In this document: positions 1 to 7,863 of the stretch, piece by piece
Layout: every line of letters begins with the position of its first letter
Numbering within the stretch: position 1 is the stretch's first letter
Assembly: GCF_018219815.1 (NCBI RefSeq)
Contig: NZ_JADMKU010000014.1
Span: 47,247-111,246, forward strand
Length of the DNA: 64,000 nt
DNA from: Thalassovita aquimarina
GTDB lineage: Bacteria > Pseudomonadota > Alphaproteobacteria > Rhodobacterales > Rhodobacteraceae
Direction: 5' to 3'
Made by a program: the position numbers and the translations under genes
The notes under the pieces: model-generated
What the model was told of the DNA's origin: nothing
Database searches by the model: none
The model's input: only the letters and a program-made list of their open reading frames with translations

Positions 1-137
1 ATCGGGACCCGGGTGATTTTCGGCGGTTCGATGACTTCGCGCAGGATCCGGGTGGGAACCGCCAACAGCTCGCCGCCCATTTCGAAGGCGACCAGGTCCT
101 TCAGATCTTCTTCGGTCGATACCAATGCCAAGGTCAT
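1..137 (-). CDS. cheW: CheW chemotaxis adaptor (partial, C-terminal part outside window)
   Basis: Only the first 45 codons are present; the gene runs off the left edge. The visible N-terminus has the CheW/SH3-like pattern (LVAFEMGGELLAVPT followed by an ILREVIEP-like strand). CheW couples the CheA kinase to chemoreceptors at the membrane. Its ATG overlaps the cheA stop in a 4-base ATGA, so it is translationally coupled and is the next gene of the chemotaxis operon. The family call rests on a short stretch plus this context. Confidence 0.8.
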   Translation of the reverse strand, partial: MTLALVSTEEDLKDLVAFEMGGELLAVPTRILREVIEPPKITRVP

Positions 138-2125
138 GCTGCTTGTTCCTTGTTCTGATTGTCCAGCCCCTGCGAGCGGACCAGCTGCGCCACGTCGACG
201 ATCAGGGCGACATCGCCATCGCCAAGGATGGTGGCGCCGGAAAAGACGTTCAGGCGGCTGTGCATCGGCGACAGTTGCTTGATCACCGTCTGGTAGGACC
301 CGATGATCCGGTCGACCGCGAGGCCCACCTGGGTGCCGCCGGTTTCGACCAGAACCACCTTGGGGTGTTCGTTGGTCGGGCCGTCGCATTCGAAAATCTC
401 GCGCAGGCGCAGGATCGAAATCAGTTCCTCGCGCAGCTCGATGACGGTGGTCGGCTCAGAGCCCTTCTTCAGTTCCTCGGGCTGTTCGACGATCCCGCCA
501 ACAGCGGCCAGCGGCACGGTGAAGCGTTCATCGCCCACCTGCAGCAGCAGGCCCTCGATGATCGCCAGCGTCAGCGGCAGGCGCAGGGTGAAGGTGCTGC
601 CGGCTCCCAGTTCGGATTCGATTTCCACCGACCCGCGCAATCCTTCGACGGTGGACTTGACCACATCGGTGCCAACGCCGCGCCCCGACAGATCGGTGAT
701 TTGTTCGGCGGTCGAAAATCCCGGCTCCATCAGCAGCGCGAAAATCTCGCTGCGGCTGAGCACGGCATCTTCGCCGATCAGCCCGCGATCGATGGCGCGG
801 CCGCGGATGAAGTCGGGATCCAGCCCCTTGCCGTCATCCTTGACGCTGATCAGAACGTCGGCGCCGGAATAGCGCGCGCTCAGCGTGACGGTGCCGCGTG
901 CCGGCTTGCCCGCTGCGATCCGGGTGTCGCTGTCTTCCAGCCCGTGATCCACCGCGTTGCGCAGGATATGGACCAGAGGATCGGACAGTTTTTCGATCAC
1001 CGTCTTGTCCAGCTCGGTTTCCTCGCCTTCGATGACGAAGTCGAAGTCCTTGCCGGTCTTGCCCGCAAGGTCATGCGCCAGGCGCTGGAACCGTCCGGTG
1101 ATGCTGGACACCGGGGTCAAGCGGATCGCCATGGTGGTGTCGCGCAGGCCAAGCGCCAGGCGCTGGATGTTTTCCACCACTTCCATCAGGTCGGAATTGC
1201 CCAGCTTGGAGGCGAGGTCGGTCAGCCGCGCCTCGGCGATCACCAATTCGCCGACGCGGTCCATGATGTCATCCAGCCGTTCGGCGGAAACGCGCATCTG
1301 CACCTTGGCGGTGCCGCCCTTGCGATCCGAAGCCGCGGCTTTCTTCTCGGCTTCCTGTTGCTGGGCTCCCGGTTGCAGTTCCTCTTCGCGGAGGTCCTGC
1401 TGCACCGCGGGCTTTTCCTTCCGCACCGGCTTCAGCGACAGTTCCATCTGGTCCTCGTGGAACATGAAGACATCCATGATGTCCGATTCCGAGGCGCCAC
1501 CGGGCAGTATCACTTCCCAGCCGGTATGCATTTCCGCCGGGTTCAGATCCGCCAGCGCCGGCAGGCCGTCAGTCAGCGCACGCACCTTGGTGTCCGCGCC
1601 GCCGATCTCGATCAGTTCGTCCAGCATCGCGATCGGGTTGCCGCCGATTTCCATGAAATCCGGCGGCAGCTTGAAGGTCAGAATCCAGGCCTCCACTTCG
1701 CCGTCTTCGGCAACGTCTGGCTCAGGGGCGTCGATTGATGCCGCCGCGGGCGCATCGCCTGCGGTCACCGCCGCCAGCGCGGATTTCAGTTCAGCGTCGC
1801 GCTCGACCGGGGGCTCTTCCCCCTCCAGCAACGCGACGATCAGGTCATAGGCTTTCAGCGAAACCGCAATCAGATCCGGTGTCACCGTGGCATTGCCCGA
1901 CCGGACGGCTTCGAAGGCCGCCTCGAAATCGTGGATGAACTCGGCCAGGCGGGCGTAACCGAACATCGCGCCGGTTCCCTTCAGCGTGTGCAGGTCACGG
2001 AAGACCTGGGTCACCAGTTCGGCATCGTCGGGCGTTTTGTTCAGGGCCAACAGGGCATCCTGCAGGCTCTCGATCAGGGCCTCGGTTTCCTGACGGAAAA
2101 TCTCTTGGGTTTCTGCATCAATCAT
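134..2125 (-). CDS. cheA: Chemotaxis sensor histidine kinase CheA
   Basis: 663 aa. It autophosphorylates in response to receptors and passes phosphate to CheY. The N-terminal HPt domain carries the phospho-accepting His46 in DLHTLKGTG. A loosely conserved linker (about 130-265) follows, then the dimerisation helices beginning near VSAERLDDIMDRVGELV. The HATPase domain shows the N box (HILRNAVDHGLE), the DDGKGLD box and GRGVGTDVV. A CheW-like regulatory domain fills the last 140 residues. The start codon overlaps the cheY stop (TAATG). Gene order MCP-STAS-cheY-cheA-cheW marks one minus-strand operon. The cytoplasmic kinase call is secure; which stimulus it serves is unknown. Confidence 0.97.
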   Translation of the reverse strand: MIDAETQEIFRQETEALIESLQDALLALNKTPDDAELVTQVFRDLHTLKGTGAMFGYARLAEFIHDFEAAFEAVRSGNATVTPDLIAVSLKAYDLIVALLEGEEPPVERDAELKSALAAVTAGDAPAAASIDAPEPDVAEDGEVEAWILTFKLPPDFMEIGGNPIAMLDELIEIGGADTKVRALTDGLPALADLNPAEMHTGWEVILPGGASESDIMDVFMFHEDQMELSLKPVRKEKPAVQQDLREEELQPGAQQQEAEKKAAASDRKGGTAKVQMRVSAERLDDIMDRVGELVIAEARLTDLASKLGNSDLMEVVENIQRLALGLRDTTMAIRLTPVSSITGRFQRLAHDLAGKTGKDFDFVIEGEETELDKTVIEKLSDPLVHILRNAVDHGLEDSDTRIAAGKPARGTVTLSARYSGADVLISVKDDGKGLDPDFIRGRAIDRGLIGEDAVLSRSEIFALLMEPGFSTAEQITDLSGRGVGTDVVKSTVEGLRGSVEIESELGAGSTFTLRLPLTLAIIEGLLLQVGDERFTVPLAAVGGIVEQPEELKKGSEPTTVIELREELISILRLREIFECDGPTNEHPKVVLVETGGTQVGLAVDRIIGSYQTVIKQLSPMHSRLNVFSGATILGDGDVALIVDVAQLVRSQGLDNQNKEQAA

Positions 2126-2490
2126 TAGCCCACCACCTTGTTCACCACGGCCAACAGCTTGGCCTGTTCAAACGGTTTCATGATCCAGCCCAGGGCACCG
2201 GCGGAACGCGCCTGATCCTTTAGGTTGCCTTCGCTTTCGGTGGACAGGAAAATGATCGGCACACCGCTGCTGCTGGGATCGTTGCGATAGGCCTGGATGA
2301 ATTCGATCCCGGTCATGTTGGGCATGTTCTGGTCGGTGATGACCATGTCGAAACGCTTGGATTTCGCCGTTTCCAGCCCCTGCGCGCCATCTTCGGCCTG
2401 GGTTACCTCGAATCCTTCCTGCTGCAGCGTCATCGCCACCATGCGGCGGACGGACGGGGAATCGTCGATGATCAGGATTTCTTTGCTCAT
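2125..2490 (-). CDS. cheY: Chemotaxis response regulator CheY
   Basis: 121 aa single receiver domain with no output domain. The acidic pair Asp9-Asp10, phosphorylation site Asp53 (MVITDQNMPN), the conserved Ser/Thr (FLSTES) and Lys in MKPF are all present. Phospho-CheY acts at the flagellar motor or as a phosphate sink. The ATG at 2490 (MSKEIL) is chosen over an upstream TTG at 2499 because it fits the usual CheY N-terminus. It sits between the STAS gene and cheA, with a 1-base overlap to cheA. Confidence 0.95.
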   Translation of the reverse strand: MSKEILIIDDSPSVRRMVAMTLQQEGFEVTQAEDGAQGLETAKSKRFDMVITDQNMPNMTGIEFIQAYRNDPSSSGVPIIFLSTESEGNLKDQARSAGALGWIMKPFEQAKLLAVVNKVVG

Positions 2491-2516
2491 TGTTCTCAAC
2501 TTTCAGCGTTTTCAGT

Positions 2517-2807
2517 TTATTCCGTCAGTTCGGAACCGAACCCTGTCCGGGCCAGCATCGCGCCGAACGGGGCATGTCGATCCGCGAGCGCAGACAGGTT
2601 GCCGGTGTCCACGCGGTTTTCCTTCTTGGCGGCGCACAACACCTGGCCAAGCGCGAACAGAACCGATGGCGACACGTCCTCCGCCACATCCATGGCAAGT
2701 TCGGCCGGCGCGCCTTCCGGCGCTTCGGCAAGCGCATCGCGCAGCGGCACCAAGGCTTCGAAGGTGCTGGACCCGTCAAGGGTGATTTGCAGGGCAGTTT
2801 CGGGCAT
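2517..2807 (-). CDS. STAS-domain protein of the chemotaxis operon
   Basis: 96 aa, resembling a lone STAS (anti-sigma-factor-antagonist-like) domain: LQITLDGSSTFEALVPLRDAL, then an alternating beta/alpha pattern. The ATG at 2807 is favoured because GAGGAA lies eight bases upstream; a longer reading from 2843 lacks this. STAS proteins can be phosphorylated on a Ser/Thr or bind partner proteins; here SS at the end of the first strand is a possible site. Its place between the MCP and cheY implies a role in receptor or kinase signalling, but the exact job is unknown. It is a short, divergent family member. Confidence 0.75.
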   Translation of the reverse strand: MPETALQITLDGSSTFEALVPLRDALAEAPEGAPAELAMDVAEDVSPSVLFALGQVLCAAKKENRVDTGNLSALADRHAPFGAMLARTGFGSELTE

Positions 2808-2888
2808 CAGATGTTCCTCGTTCAGTCCTTCACATGCATTCAACGTCGTTCGGCCAGCCCGGCAGCGCAGCCGCCGCCGGGGGCTTGA

Positions 2889-4520
2889 TCACGACGCCAG
2901 TTTGAAATCGGCCTCTTCACTGGCGCCGTCTTCATCACCGAGATTGAGCTCGGCACCGGTTTCCTTCTCGGCCCCGTCTTCCGCCACGGCCTCCGGCGCG
3001 GCGGAACCTTCATCGATCCGGAAGAAGGAAATCACCTCGGCCAGCTGTTCGGCCTGGCTCGACAGTTCGGTCGCCGCGCTCGACAATTCCTCGGCGGCCG
3101 AATTGTTCGACTGCGTGACTCTGTCGAGGCGCTGCACCGATTCATTGATCTGGGTCGATCCGATGGCCAGTTCCCGCGTCGCCGAAGAAATGTCGCTGAC
3201 CAACGACGATGTCTTTTCGATATTCGGCACAAGGCCCTGCAGCATCTCGCCGGCCTTGGTCGCGGTGGACACGGTGTTCGACGACAGCGCTGAAATCTCG
3301 GCCGCCGCCTGCTGGCTGTTTTCGGCCAGCTTGCGGACTTCGGCGGCCACCACCGCGAAGCCGCGGCCATGTTCGCCGGCACGTGCCGCCTCGACCGCCG
3401 CGTTCAGCGCCAGCAGGTCGGTCTGACGGGCGATTTCCTGCAGGATCATGATCCGTTCGCCGATCGTCTTCATCGCTTCGACCGCCTCGGACACCGTCGA
3501 TCCCGACACCTGTGCATCCTGAGCGGCCTTCGAGGCGATTTCCTCGGTCGCGGCGGCATTGTCCGAACTGGCCGAGATATTGGCCGACATCTGCTCGACC
3601 GCAGTCGACACTTCCTCGGTCGATCCCGCCTGCACCGAGGCGCCTTCTGACAGGCTTTCCGAGGTGCCGGCCATCTGGGTTGCGCCCGCCGCCAGGTTGC
3701 GCACCGCCGAAGCCACGTTGCCGACCGTTTCGCGCAGATGAACGACCATATCGTTCTGGGCCTTCAACAGGTCGGTGATTTCGTTGTTTCCGGAAATTAC
3801 TGCAGTATTGCGCAGGTCGCCTTCTGCCACGTTGCGGGCCAGCGCGATGGAGCGTTTGAAACCCCGCGAAATCTGGCGCATGACCAACAATGCCGAAAGG
3901 CCGCTGAGTACGAAGACCACCGCGACGATCATGGTCAGGTTCCGGATGGTTTCTTCCAGCGCGGTTTCCGCCTCCACAACCGCCGCCTGCATCGCTTCGT
4001 TCAGTTGCTGGGTCAAATCCGCGGTCACTTCAAGCGCCGTGGTCGTGTATTCACCCGACTGGTTCTGGAACAGCGTATTGGCCGCGATGCCCTTCGCCTT
4101 GCTGTCGCTCATGGAATAAGACACCACCTGTTCGTTTGTTTCGAATGCCAGGTCATGCATGGTCTGCAGTTTCGACAGAGAATCTGTCTTTTCCTCGTCG
4201 ACCTTTTCCTGCAACGAAGAAATCAGTGCGCGGAACTTTTCGTTTTCCTCCTTGATCAGCTTCAGCAGGTTGGGAATGCGCTCATCCGAGTCGACCCGCA
4301 GGGGAATGAGAACCTCGGCGACCTGGTTCCGCATCCGCTGTTCGATCGCGGCGATTTCCTCGATCTGGCTAACCTTGACCATTTCGCCGTTAACAACATG
4401 ATCGAAGCTCTCATTGGCAAGCTGGAGTTGGCGCACGGCAAAAAACATGCTGCCGGCGAAGGACACGAAAACGAACAAGAAGGTGAATGCCAATCTGGCA
4501 TTGAGCGTAAAGCGCATCAT
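2889..4520 (-). CDS. Methyl-accepting chemotaxis protein
   Basis: 543 aa transmembrane chemoreceptor. TM1 is at about 10-30, the periplasmic sensing region at 31-193 is helical and looks like a four-helix-bundle sensor, and TM2 is at about 194-214. HAMP follows to about 268, then a long cytoplasmic coiled coil. The kinase-contacting hairpin tip lies at about 363-401 ([30 protein letters not shown]). The acidic C-terminal tail has no NWETF-type CheR-binding pentapeptide. It is the first gene of the che operon, 81 bases before the STAS gene. The ligand cannot be read from the sequence. Confidence 0.95.
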   Translation of the reverse strand: MMRFTLNARLAFTFLFVFVSFAGSMFFAVRQLQLANESFDHVVNGEMVKVSQIEEIAAIEQRMRNQVAEVLIPLRVDSDERIPNLLKLIKEENEKFRALISSLQEKVDEEKTDSLSKLQTMHDLAFETNEQVVSYSMSDSKAKGIAANTLFQNQSGEYTTTALEVTADLTQQLNEAMQAAVVEAETALEETIRNLTMIVAVVFVLSGLSALLVMRQISRGFKRSIALARNVAEGDLRNTAVISGNNEITDLLKAQNDMVVHLRETVGNVASAVRNLAAGATQMAGTSESLSEGASVQAGSTEEVSTAVEQMSANISASSDNAAATEEIASKAAQDAQVSGSTVSEAVEAMKTIGERIMILQEIARQTDLLALNAAVEAARAGEHGRGFAVVAAEVRKLAENSQQAAAEISALSSNTVSTATKAGEMLQGLVPNIEKTSSLVSDISSATRELAIGSTQINESVQRLDRVTQSNNSAAEELSSAATELSSQAEQLAEVISFFRIDEGSAAPEAVAEDGAEKETGAELNLGDEDGASEEADFKLAS

Positions 4521-5016
4521 TGATCCTTACGAATAGCTGGGGTCTGGGCGCGGGGGCGAAAATTCGGCTGTCGGGTGAAATGTAAAAGAGGCCAGCCACC
4601 GCACAGTGCGGTGGGTTTGTCGGCGCGGATCGAACGCAGGTATCGCGTTGCAACAATGGACCCGTACATCCAGAAACCCCTTACTCTATTTTTACAATCA
4701 CGCAGGCGCACGAGGCGCAGTGACTCTAAAAACGGCATATTTCCTGGGATTTTATAGAAAGCTTCGAATGTGACTGCGGGGTGCCAAGCAGGCAGGGCGC
4801 CACGGGAAAAAGTTGATACCCATACCGCCTTATTGATGTGCCATCATACCAATGAGAAACTTGGAATCAGGGGGAACGGCACAGGACTAAAGTCCTAACC
4901 GTGCCGGCAGCCGCGACGACATGCGCCGGGCCGGAAAAAAATTCGGATATTGGCAAGAAATATTCCCCGTCCACGGCAAATCCCGGGATCAGAAGCTGTT
5001 TTCATCTGGGGGGAAG
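4521..5016. other. Intergenic region between MCP gene and tRNA-Met
   Basis: No convincing gene in 496 bases. The part next to 4520 must hold the promoter of the chemotaxis operon, but I see no clear -35/-10 pair. The region is more AT-rich than the surrounding genes. The only distinct structure is the stem-loop at 4877-4906, listed separately. Confidence 0.6.
4877..4906. repeat. Compound stem-loop
   Basis: Outer arms CGGCAC and GTGCCG enclose an inner perfect hairpin AGGACT-AA-AGTCCT. No T-run follows on either strand, so it is not a typical Rho-independent terminator. It could be a processing signal or an end of the chemotaxis leader. Confidence 0.4.
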
Positions 5017-5093
5017 TGGTGGCGGTGCAGGGACTTGAACCCCGGACACAAGGATTATGATTCCTCTGCTCTAACCAACTGAGCTACACCGCC
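5017..5093 (-). tRNA. tRNA-Met (CAU), probably elongator
   Basis: A full cloverleaf reads on the minus strand: acceptor GGCGGTG pairs with CACCGCC, D arm GTAGCTCAGTTGGTTAGAGC, and anticodon stem GAGGA/TCCTT around a loop with anticodon CAT. The T arm contains GGTTCAAGTCC. The discriminator is A and the 3' CCA is encoded (5017-5019). The first base pair G-C and the D arm fit elongator tRNA-Met; initiator tRNA would have a mismatched first pair. tRNA-Ile2 (lysidine-modified CAU) is not excluded by sequence alone. Confidence 0.93.
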
Positions 5094-5195
5094 GAAGTGG
5101 GATGCGAATTACGAAAGGCGGGCGGTGGCGTCAAGGGCGAAAATGCGTCTTCGGGACACTTTTTCACCGCGCACCGCGATCCCGCCCCAAACCCG

Positions 5196-5891
5196 TCAGA
5201 CCGAAACCGCCTCGACCAGCTCCTCGCGGGTCAGTTCGGACTTGGCGCCGCTTTTCAACACCGATCCGCGCCGCATCACCACGAAATCGTCGGCCAGCCC
5301 ATAGGCGAAATCGAAATACTGTTCGACCAGCACGATCGCCATGGTTCCCTGTGCGCGCAGATATTCGATCACCCTTCCGATCTGCTGGATGATATTGGGC
5401 TGGATGCCCTCGGTCGGTTCGTCCAGCAGCAGCAGCTTCGGCTTGGTGATCAGCGCCCGCGCAATCGCCAGCTGCTGCTGCTGCCCGCCCGACAGGTCGC
5501 CGCCACGACGGTGCAGGAAATCCTTCAGGATCGGGAACAGCTCATAGATTTCATCGGGGATGAAATGTTCCGACCGGGGCAGGCAGGCATAGGCGGTTTC
5601 CATGTTTTCCTGCACCGTCAGCAGCGGGAAAATCATCCTCCCCTGCGGCACATATCCGATGCCTTTCCTGCCCAAAGCATGCGCCGGCAGCTTTCCGATG
5701 TCTTCGCCATCCAGCTCCATCATGCCCCCGGATCGAGGATGGTTGCCCGAGATCGCCTTCAGAAGCGATGTCTTGCCCACCCCATTGGTGCCCATCACGC
5801 AGGTCACCTTGCCGGTTTCCGCGCTCATCGAGATGCCATGCAGGATTTGCGAACTGCCGTAATGCAGGGTCAGGTTGTCGATCTTCAGCAT
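5196..5891 (-). CDS. urtE: Urea ABC transporter ATP-binding subunit UrtE
   Basis: 231 aa cytoplasmic ATPase of the HAAT (branched-chain amino acid type) family. It has Walker A GTNGVGKTS, signature LSGGQQQQLAIARAL and Walker B LLLLDEPTEG followed by IQPNI, as in UrtE/LivF proteins. The start MLKIDNLTLHYG at 5891 is preferred to a 16-residue longer reading because it matches the family N-terminus and lies one base after the urtD stop. It is the last gene of urtABCDE and drives urea import together with UrtD. Confidence 0.95.
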   Translation of the reverse strand: MLKIDNLTLHYGSSQILHGISMSAETGKVTCVMGTNGVGKTSLLKAISGNHPRSGGMMELDGEDIGKLPAHALGRKGIGYVPQGRMIFPLLTVQENMETAYACLPRSEHFIPDEIYELFPILKDFLHRRGGDLSGGQQQQLAIARALITKPKLLLLDEPTEGIQPNIIQQIGRVIEYLRAQGTMAIVLVEQYFDFAYGLADDFVVMRRGSVLKSGAKSELTREELVEAVSV

Positions 5892-5892
5892 C

Positions 5893-6633
5893 TTAACGCC
5901 CCAGATACACGTCGATGACGTCTTGGTTTTTAGTGACATGGTCGAGCGACCCTTCGGCCAGGACCGATCCTTCGTGCAGCACCGTCACCTTGCAGTTCAG
6001 TCGCCGGACGAACTCCATGTCATGTTCCACCACCACCACCGCGCGGGTCTTGGCCGCCTCGACCAGGATATCGGTGGTGTGCTCGCGTTCGGCCAGCGTC
6101 ATGCCGGCGGCGGGTTCATCGACCAGCAACAGCCGCGGTTCCTGCGCCAAGAGCATGCCGATTTCCAGCCATTGCTTCTGGCCGTGGCTCAATTCGCCCG
6201 CCTTGCGGTTCAATTCATCGGTCAGGCCGATTTCGCTGGCCAATTCCTCGACCCGCGCCAGATTCCTGAACTTGGGCCGGAAGAACAGGACCGACCACGG
6301 CGCCCGGTCGTTTTTCAGCGCCATCAGCAGATTGTCATGCACCGACTGATCCTCGAATACGGTGGGGCGCTGGAACTTGCGCCCGATCCCTTCGCGGGCG
6401 ATCCGCGCCTCGGACATCTTCAGCAGCGACAGCGATTTCTCACCCCACAGAACGCGGCCTTCGTCGGGGTGGGTCTTGCCTGTCACGATGTCCATGAAGG
6501 TGGTCTTGCCGGCCCCGTTCGGCCCGATGATGGCGCGCATCTCCGCCTCGCCGATCTGAAACGACAGGTTGTTGATCGCCTTGAACCCGTCGAAACTGAC
6601 CGAAACGCCGGACACTTCCAGAAGCGTGCTCAT
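5893..6633 (-). CDS. urtD: Urea ABC transporter ATP-binding subunit UrtD
   Basis: 246 aa, LivG-like ATPase: Walker A IGPNGAGKTTFMDIVTGKT, Q-loop GRKFQRPTVFEDQSV, signature LSHGQKQWLEIG, Walker B LLLVDEPAAGMT and switch His in VVEHDMEFV. The GMT after Walker B is typical of LivG/UrtD ATPases. The ATG overlaps the urtC stop by four bases. With UrtE it forms the nucleotide-binding pair under the UrtB-UrtC permease. Confidence 0.96.
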   Translation of the reverse strand: MSTLLEVSGVSVSFDGFKAINNLSFQIGEAEMRAIIGPNGAGKTTFMDIVTGKTHPDEGRVLWGEKSLSLLKMSEARIAREGIGRKFQRPTVFEDQSVHDNLLMALKNDRAPWSVLFFRPKFRNLARVEELASEIGLTDELNRKAGELSHGQKQWLEIGMLLAQEPRLLLVDEPAAGMTLAEREHTTDILVEAAKTRAVVVVEHDMEFVRRLNCKVTVLHEGSVLAEGSLDHVTKNQDVIDVYLGR

Positions 6634-7862
6634 TCCTGCGCCTCCCTTTCCTGCAACGATCCGGCGTCAGGCCCCAAGGGCGCGCCGTGACGCTTCGGGC
6701 TGCGGATACCCTCCAGCAAGTCGAACAGCCCGCCGATCCCCTTCGGCGCGAACAGCGTCACCAGAACGAAGCTCAGCCCCAGTACCACCTGCCACCAGTC
6801 GACCCATTTGATCGTACTGAACCCGAGCGGCAGATCGGGCACCTGCCCGCCGGTGAACCATGTCGACACCAGGCTGACCAGGGCCGCCCCGATCACCGCG
6901 CCATACAGCCGGCCGCGCCCGCCGATGGCGACCCAGACCGCAAGGTAGATGGACGCGATGGGGGCGATTTCGGCCGGATTGATGATCCCCGCCTGCGGGT
7001 AATAGAGCGCGCCCGCAATGCCCGAGATCATCGCGGTAATGACGAAGATGAACAGCTTGTAGCCCTCAACCGAATAGCCCAGGAAACGCACCCGCACCTC
7101 GTCATCGCGGATGCCGCGGATGACGCTGCCGAACTTGCCCGACACCACGAATGCGGCCAGCAGATAACCAAGCGCCAATGCCAGCGCCGAGGCCCAGAAA
7201 AACCAGATCGACACCATGCTTTGCGGGATGTCGCCCGCGCCGGGCAGGTTCTGCAGCCCGGAAAGGCCGTTGTTGCCGCGCAATCCGCTGTCGTTCTGAA
7301 ACAGGTAAAGCGCCAGCGCCAAGGTCATCGCCTGCGTCAGGATCGACAGGTAGACGCCGGTCACGCGCGAGCGGAAGGCCAGCCAGCCGAAGACCAGCGC
7401 CAGCAGGCCGGGCACGGCGACGACGAGGATCAGCTGGATTGCAAGGCTGTCGGCGAAGGCCCAGATCGCGGGAAAGTCGCTGCTGCCCACAACGCCGAAA
7501 ATCTGCGTGCCGATCGCATCGGTGATTTCCTGCGCGGTTGGCGGAATTTCGGCGTTGGCGAGCGAGCCCTCGACGATCTGCCGGGTGCGTTCATACATCA
7601 GCCACATGCCGATCATGTAGCCACCAAGGCCGAAGAAGGCGAAATGGCCCAAGGACAGGATGCCGGTATAGCCCCAGACCAGATCCATCGCGATTGCGAT
7701 CAGGCACAGGCAGAGCGTCTTGCCCAGCGTTTTCACGAAACTGGTGGAAATCAGCCCGGCGCCGGTGGCTTCCGACATCAGCGTCACGGCGAGGGTGAAC
7801 AATGCCAGCAGTCCAAGGAAGATCAGGATGGACGGGTTGCGCATCAGGAAGGTGTTTTTCAT
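6630..7862 (-). CDS. urtC: Urea ABC transporter permease UrtC
   Basis: 410 aa inner-membrane permease of the LivM type with about ten hydrophobic segments. Family stretches are DLVWGYTGILSLGHFAFFGLG near the N-terminus and GGRGRLYGAVIGAALV near the C-terminus. The ATG at 7862 is chosen because AGGAG lies seven bases upstream; an in-frame GTG at 7880 would sit on that ribosome site. It begins one base after the urtB stop and overlaps urtD (ATGA). It forms half of the urea channel with UrtB. Confidence 0.95.
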   Translation of the reverse strand: MKNTFLMRNPSILIFLGLLALFTLAVTLMSEATGAGLISTSFVKTLGKTLCLCLIAIAMDLVWGYTGILSLGHFAFFGLGGYMIGMWLMYERTRQIVEGSLANAEIPPTAQEITDAIGTQIFGVVGSSDFPAIWAFADSLAIQLILVVAVPGLLALVFGWLAFRSRVTGVYLSILTQAMTLALALYLFQNDSGLRGNNGLSGLQNLPGAGDIPQSMVSIWFFWASALALALGYLLAAFVVSGKFGSVIRGIRDDEVRVRFLGYSVEGYKLFIFVITAMISGIAGALYYPQAGIINPAEIAPIASIYLAVWVAIGGRGRLYGAVIGAALVSLVSTWFTGGQVPDLPLGFSTIKWVDWWQVVLGLSFVLVTLFAPKGIGGLFDLLEGIRSPKRHGAPLGPDAGSLQEREAQE

Positions 7863-7863
7863 G

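Noticed and set aside
125..1738. Long plus-strand open frame (537 codons) over cheA
   Set aside because: It is the antisense shadow of cheA, rich in Arg, His and Gln, with no domain. GC-rich codon bias keeps such frames open.
4411..4757. Short open frames in the MCP-tRNA gap
   Set aside because: No ribosome sites, no conserved patterns and strong overlap with the MCP start region.
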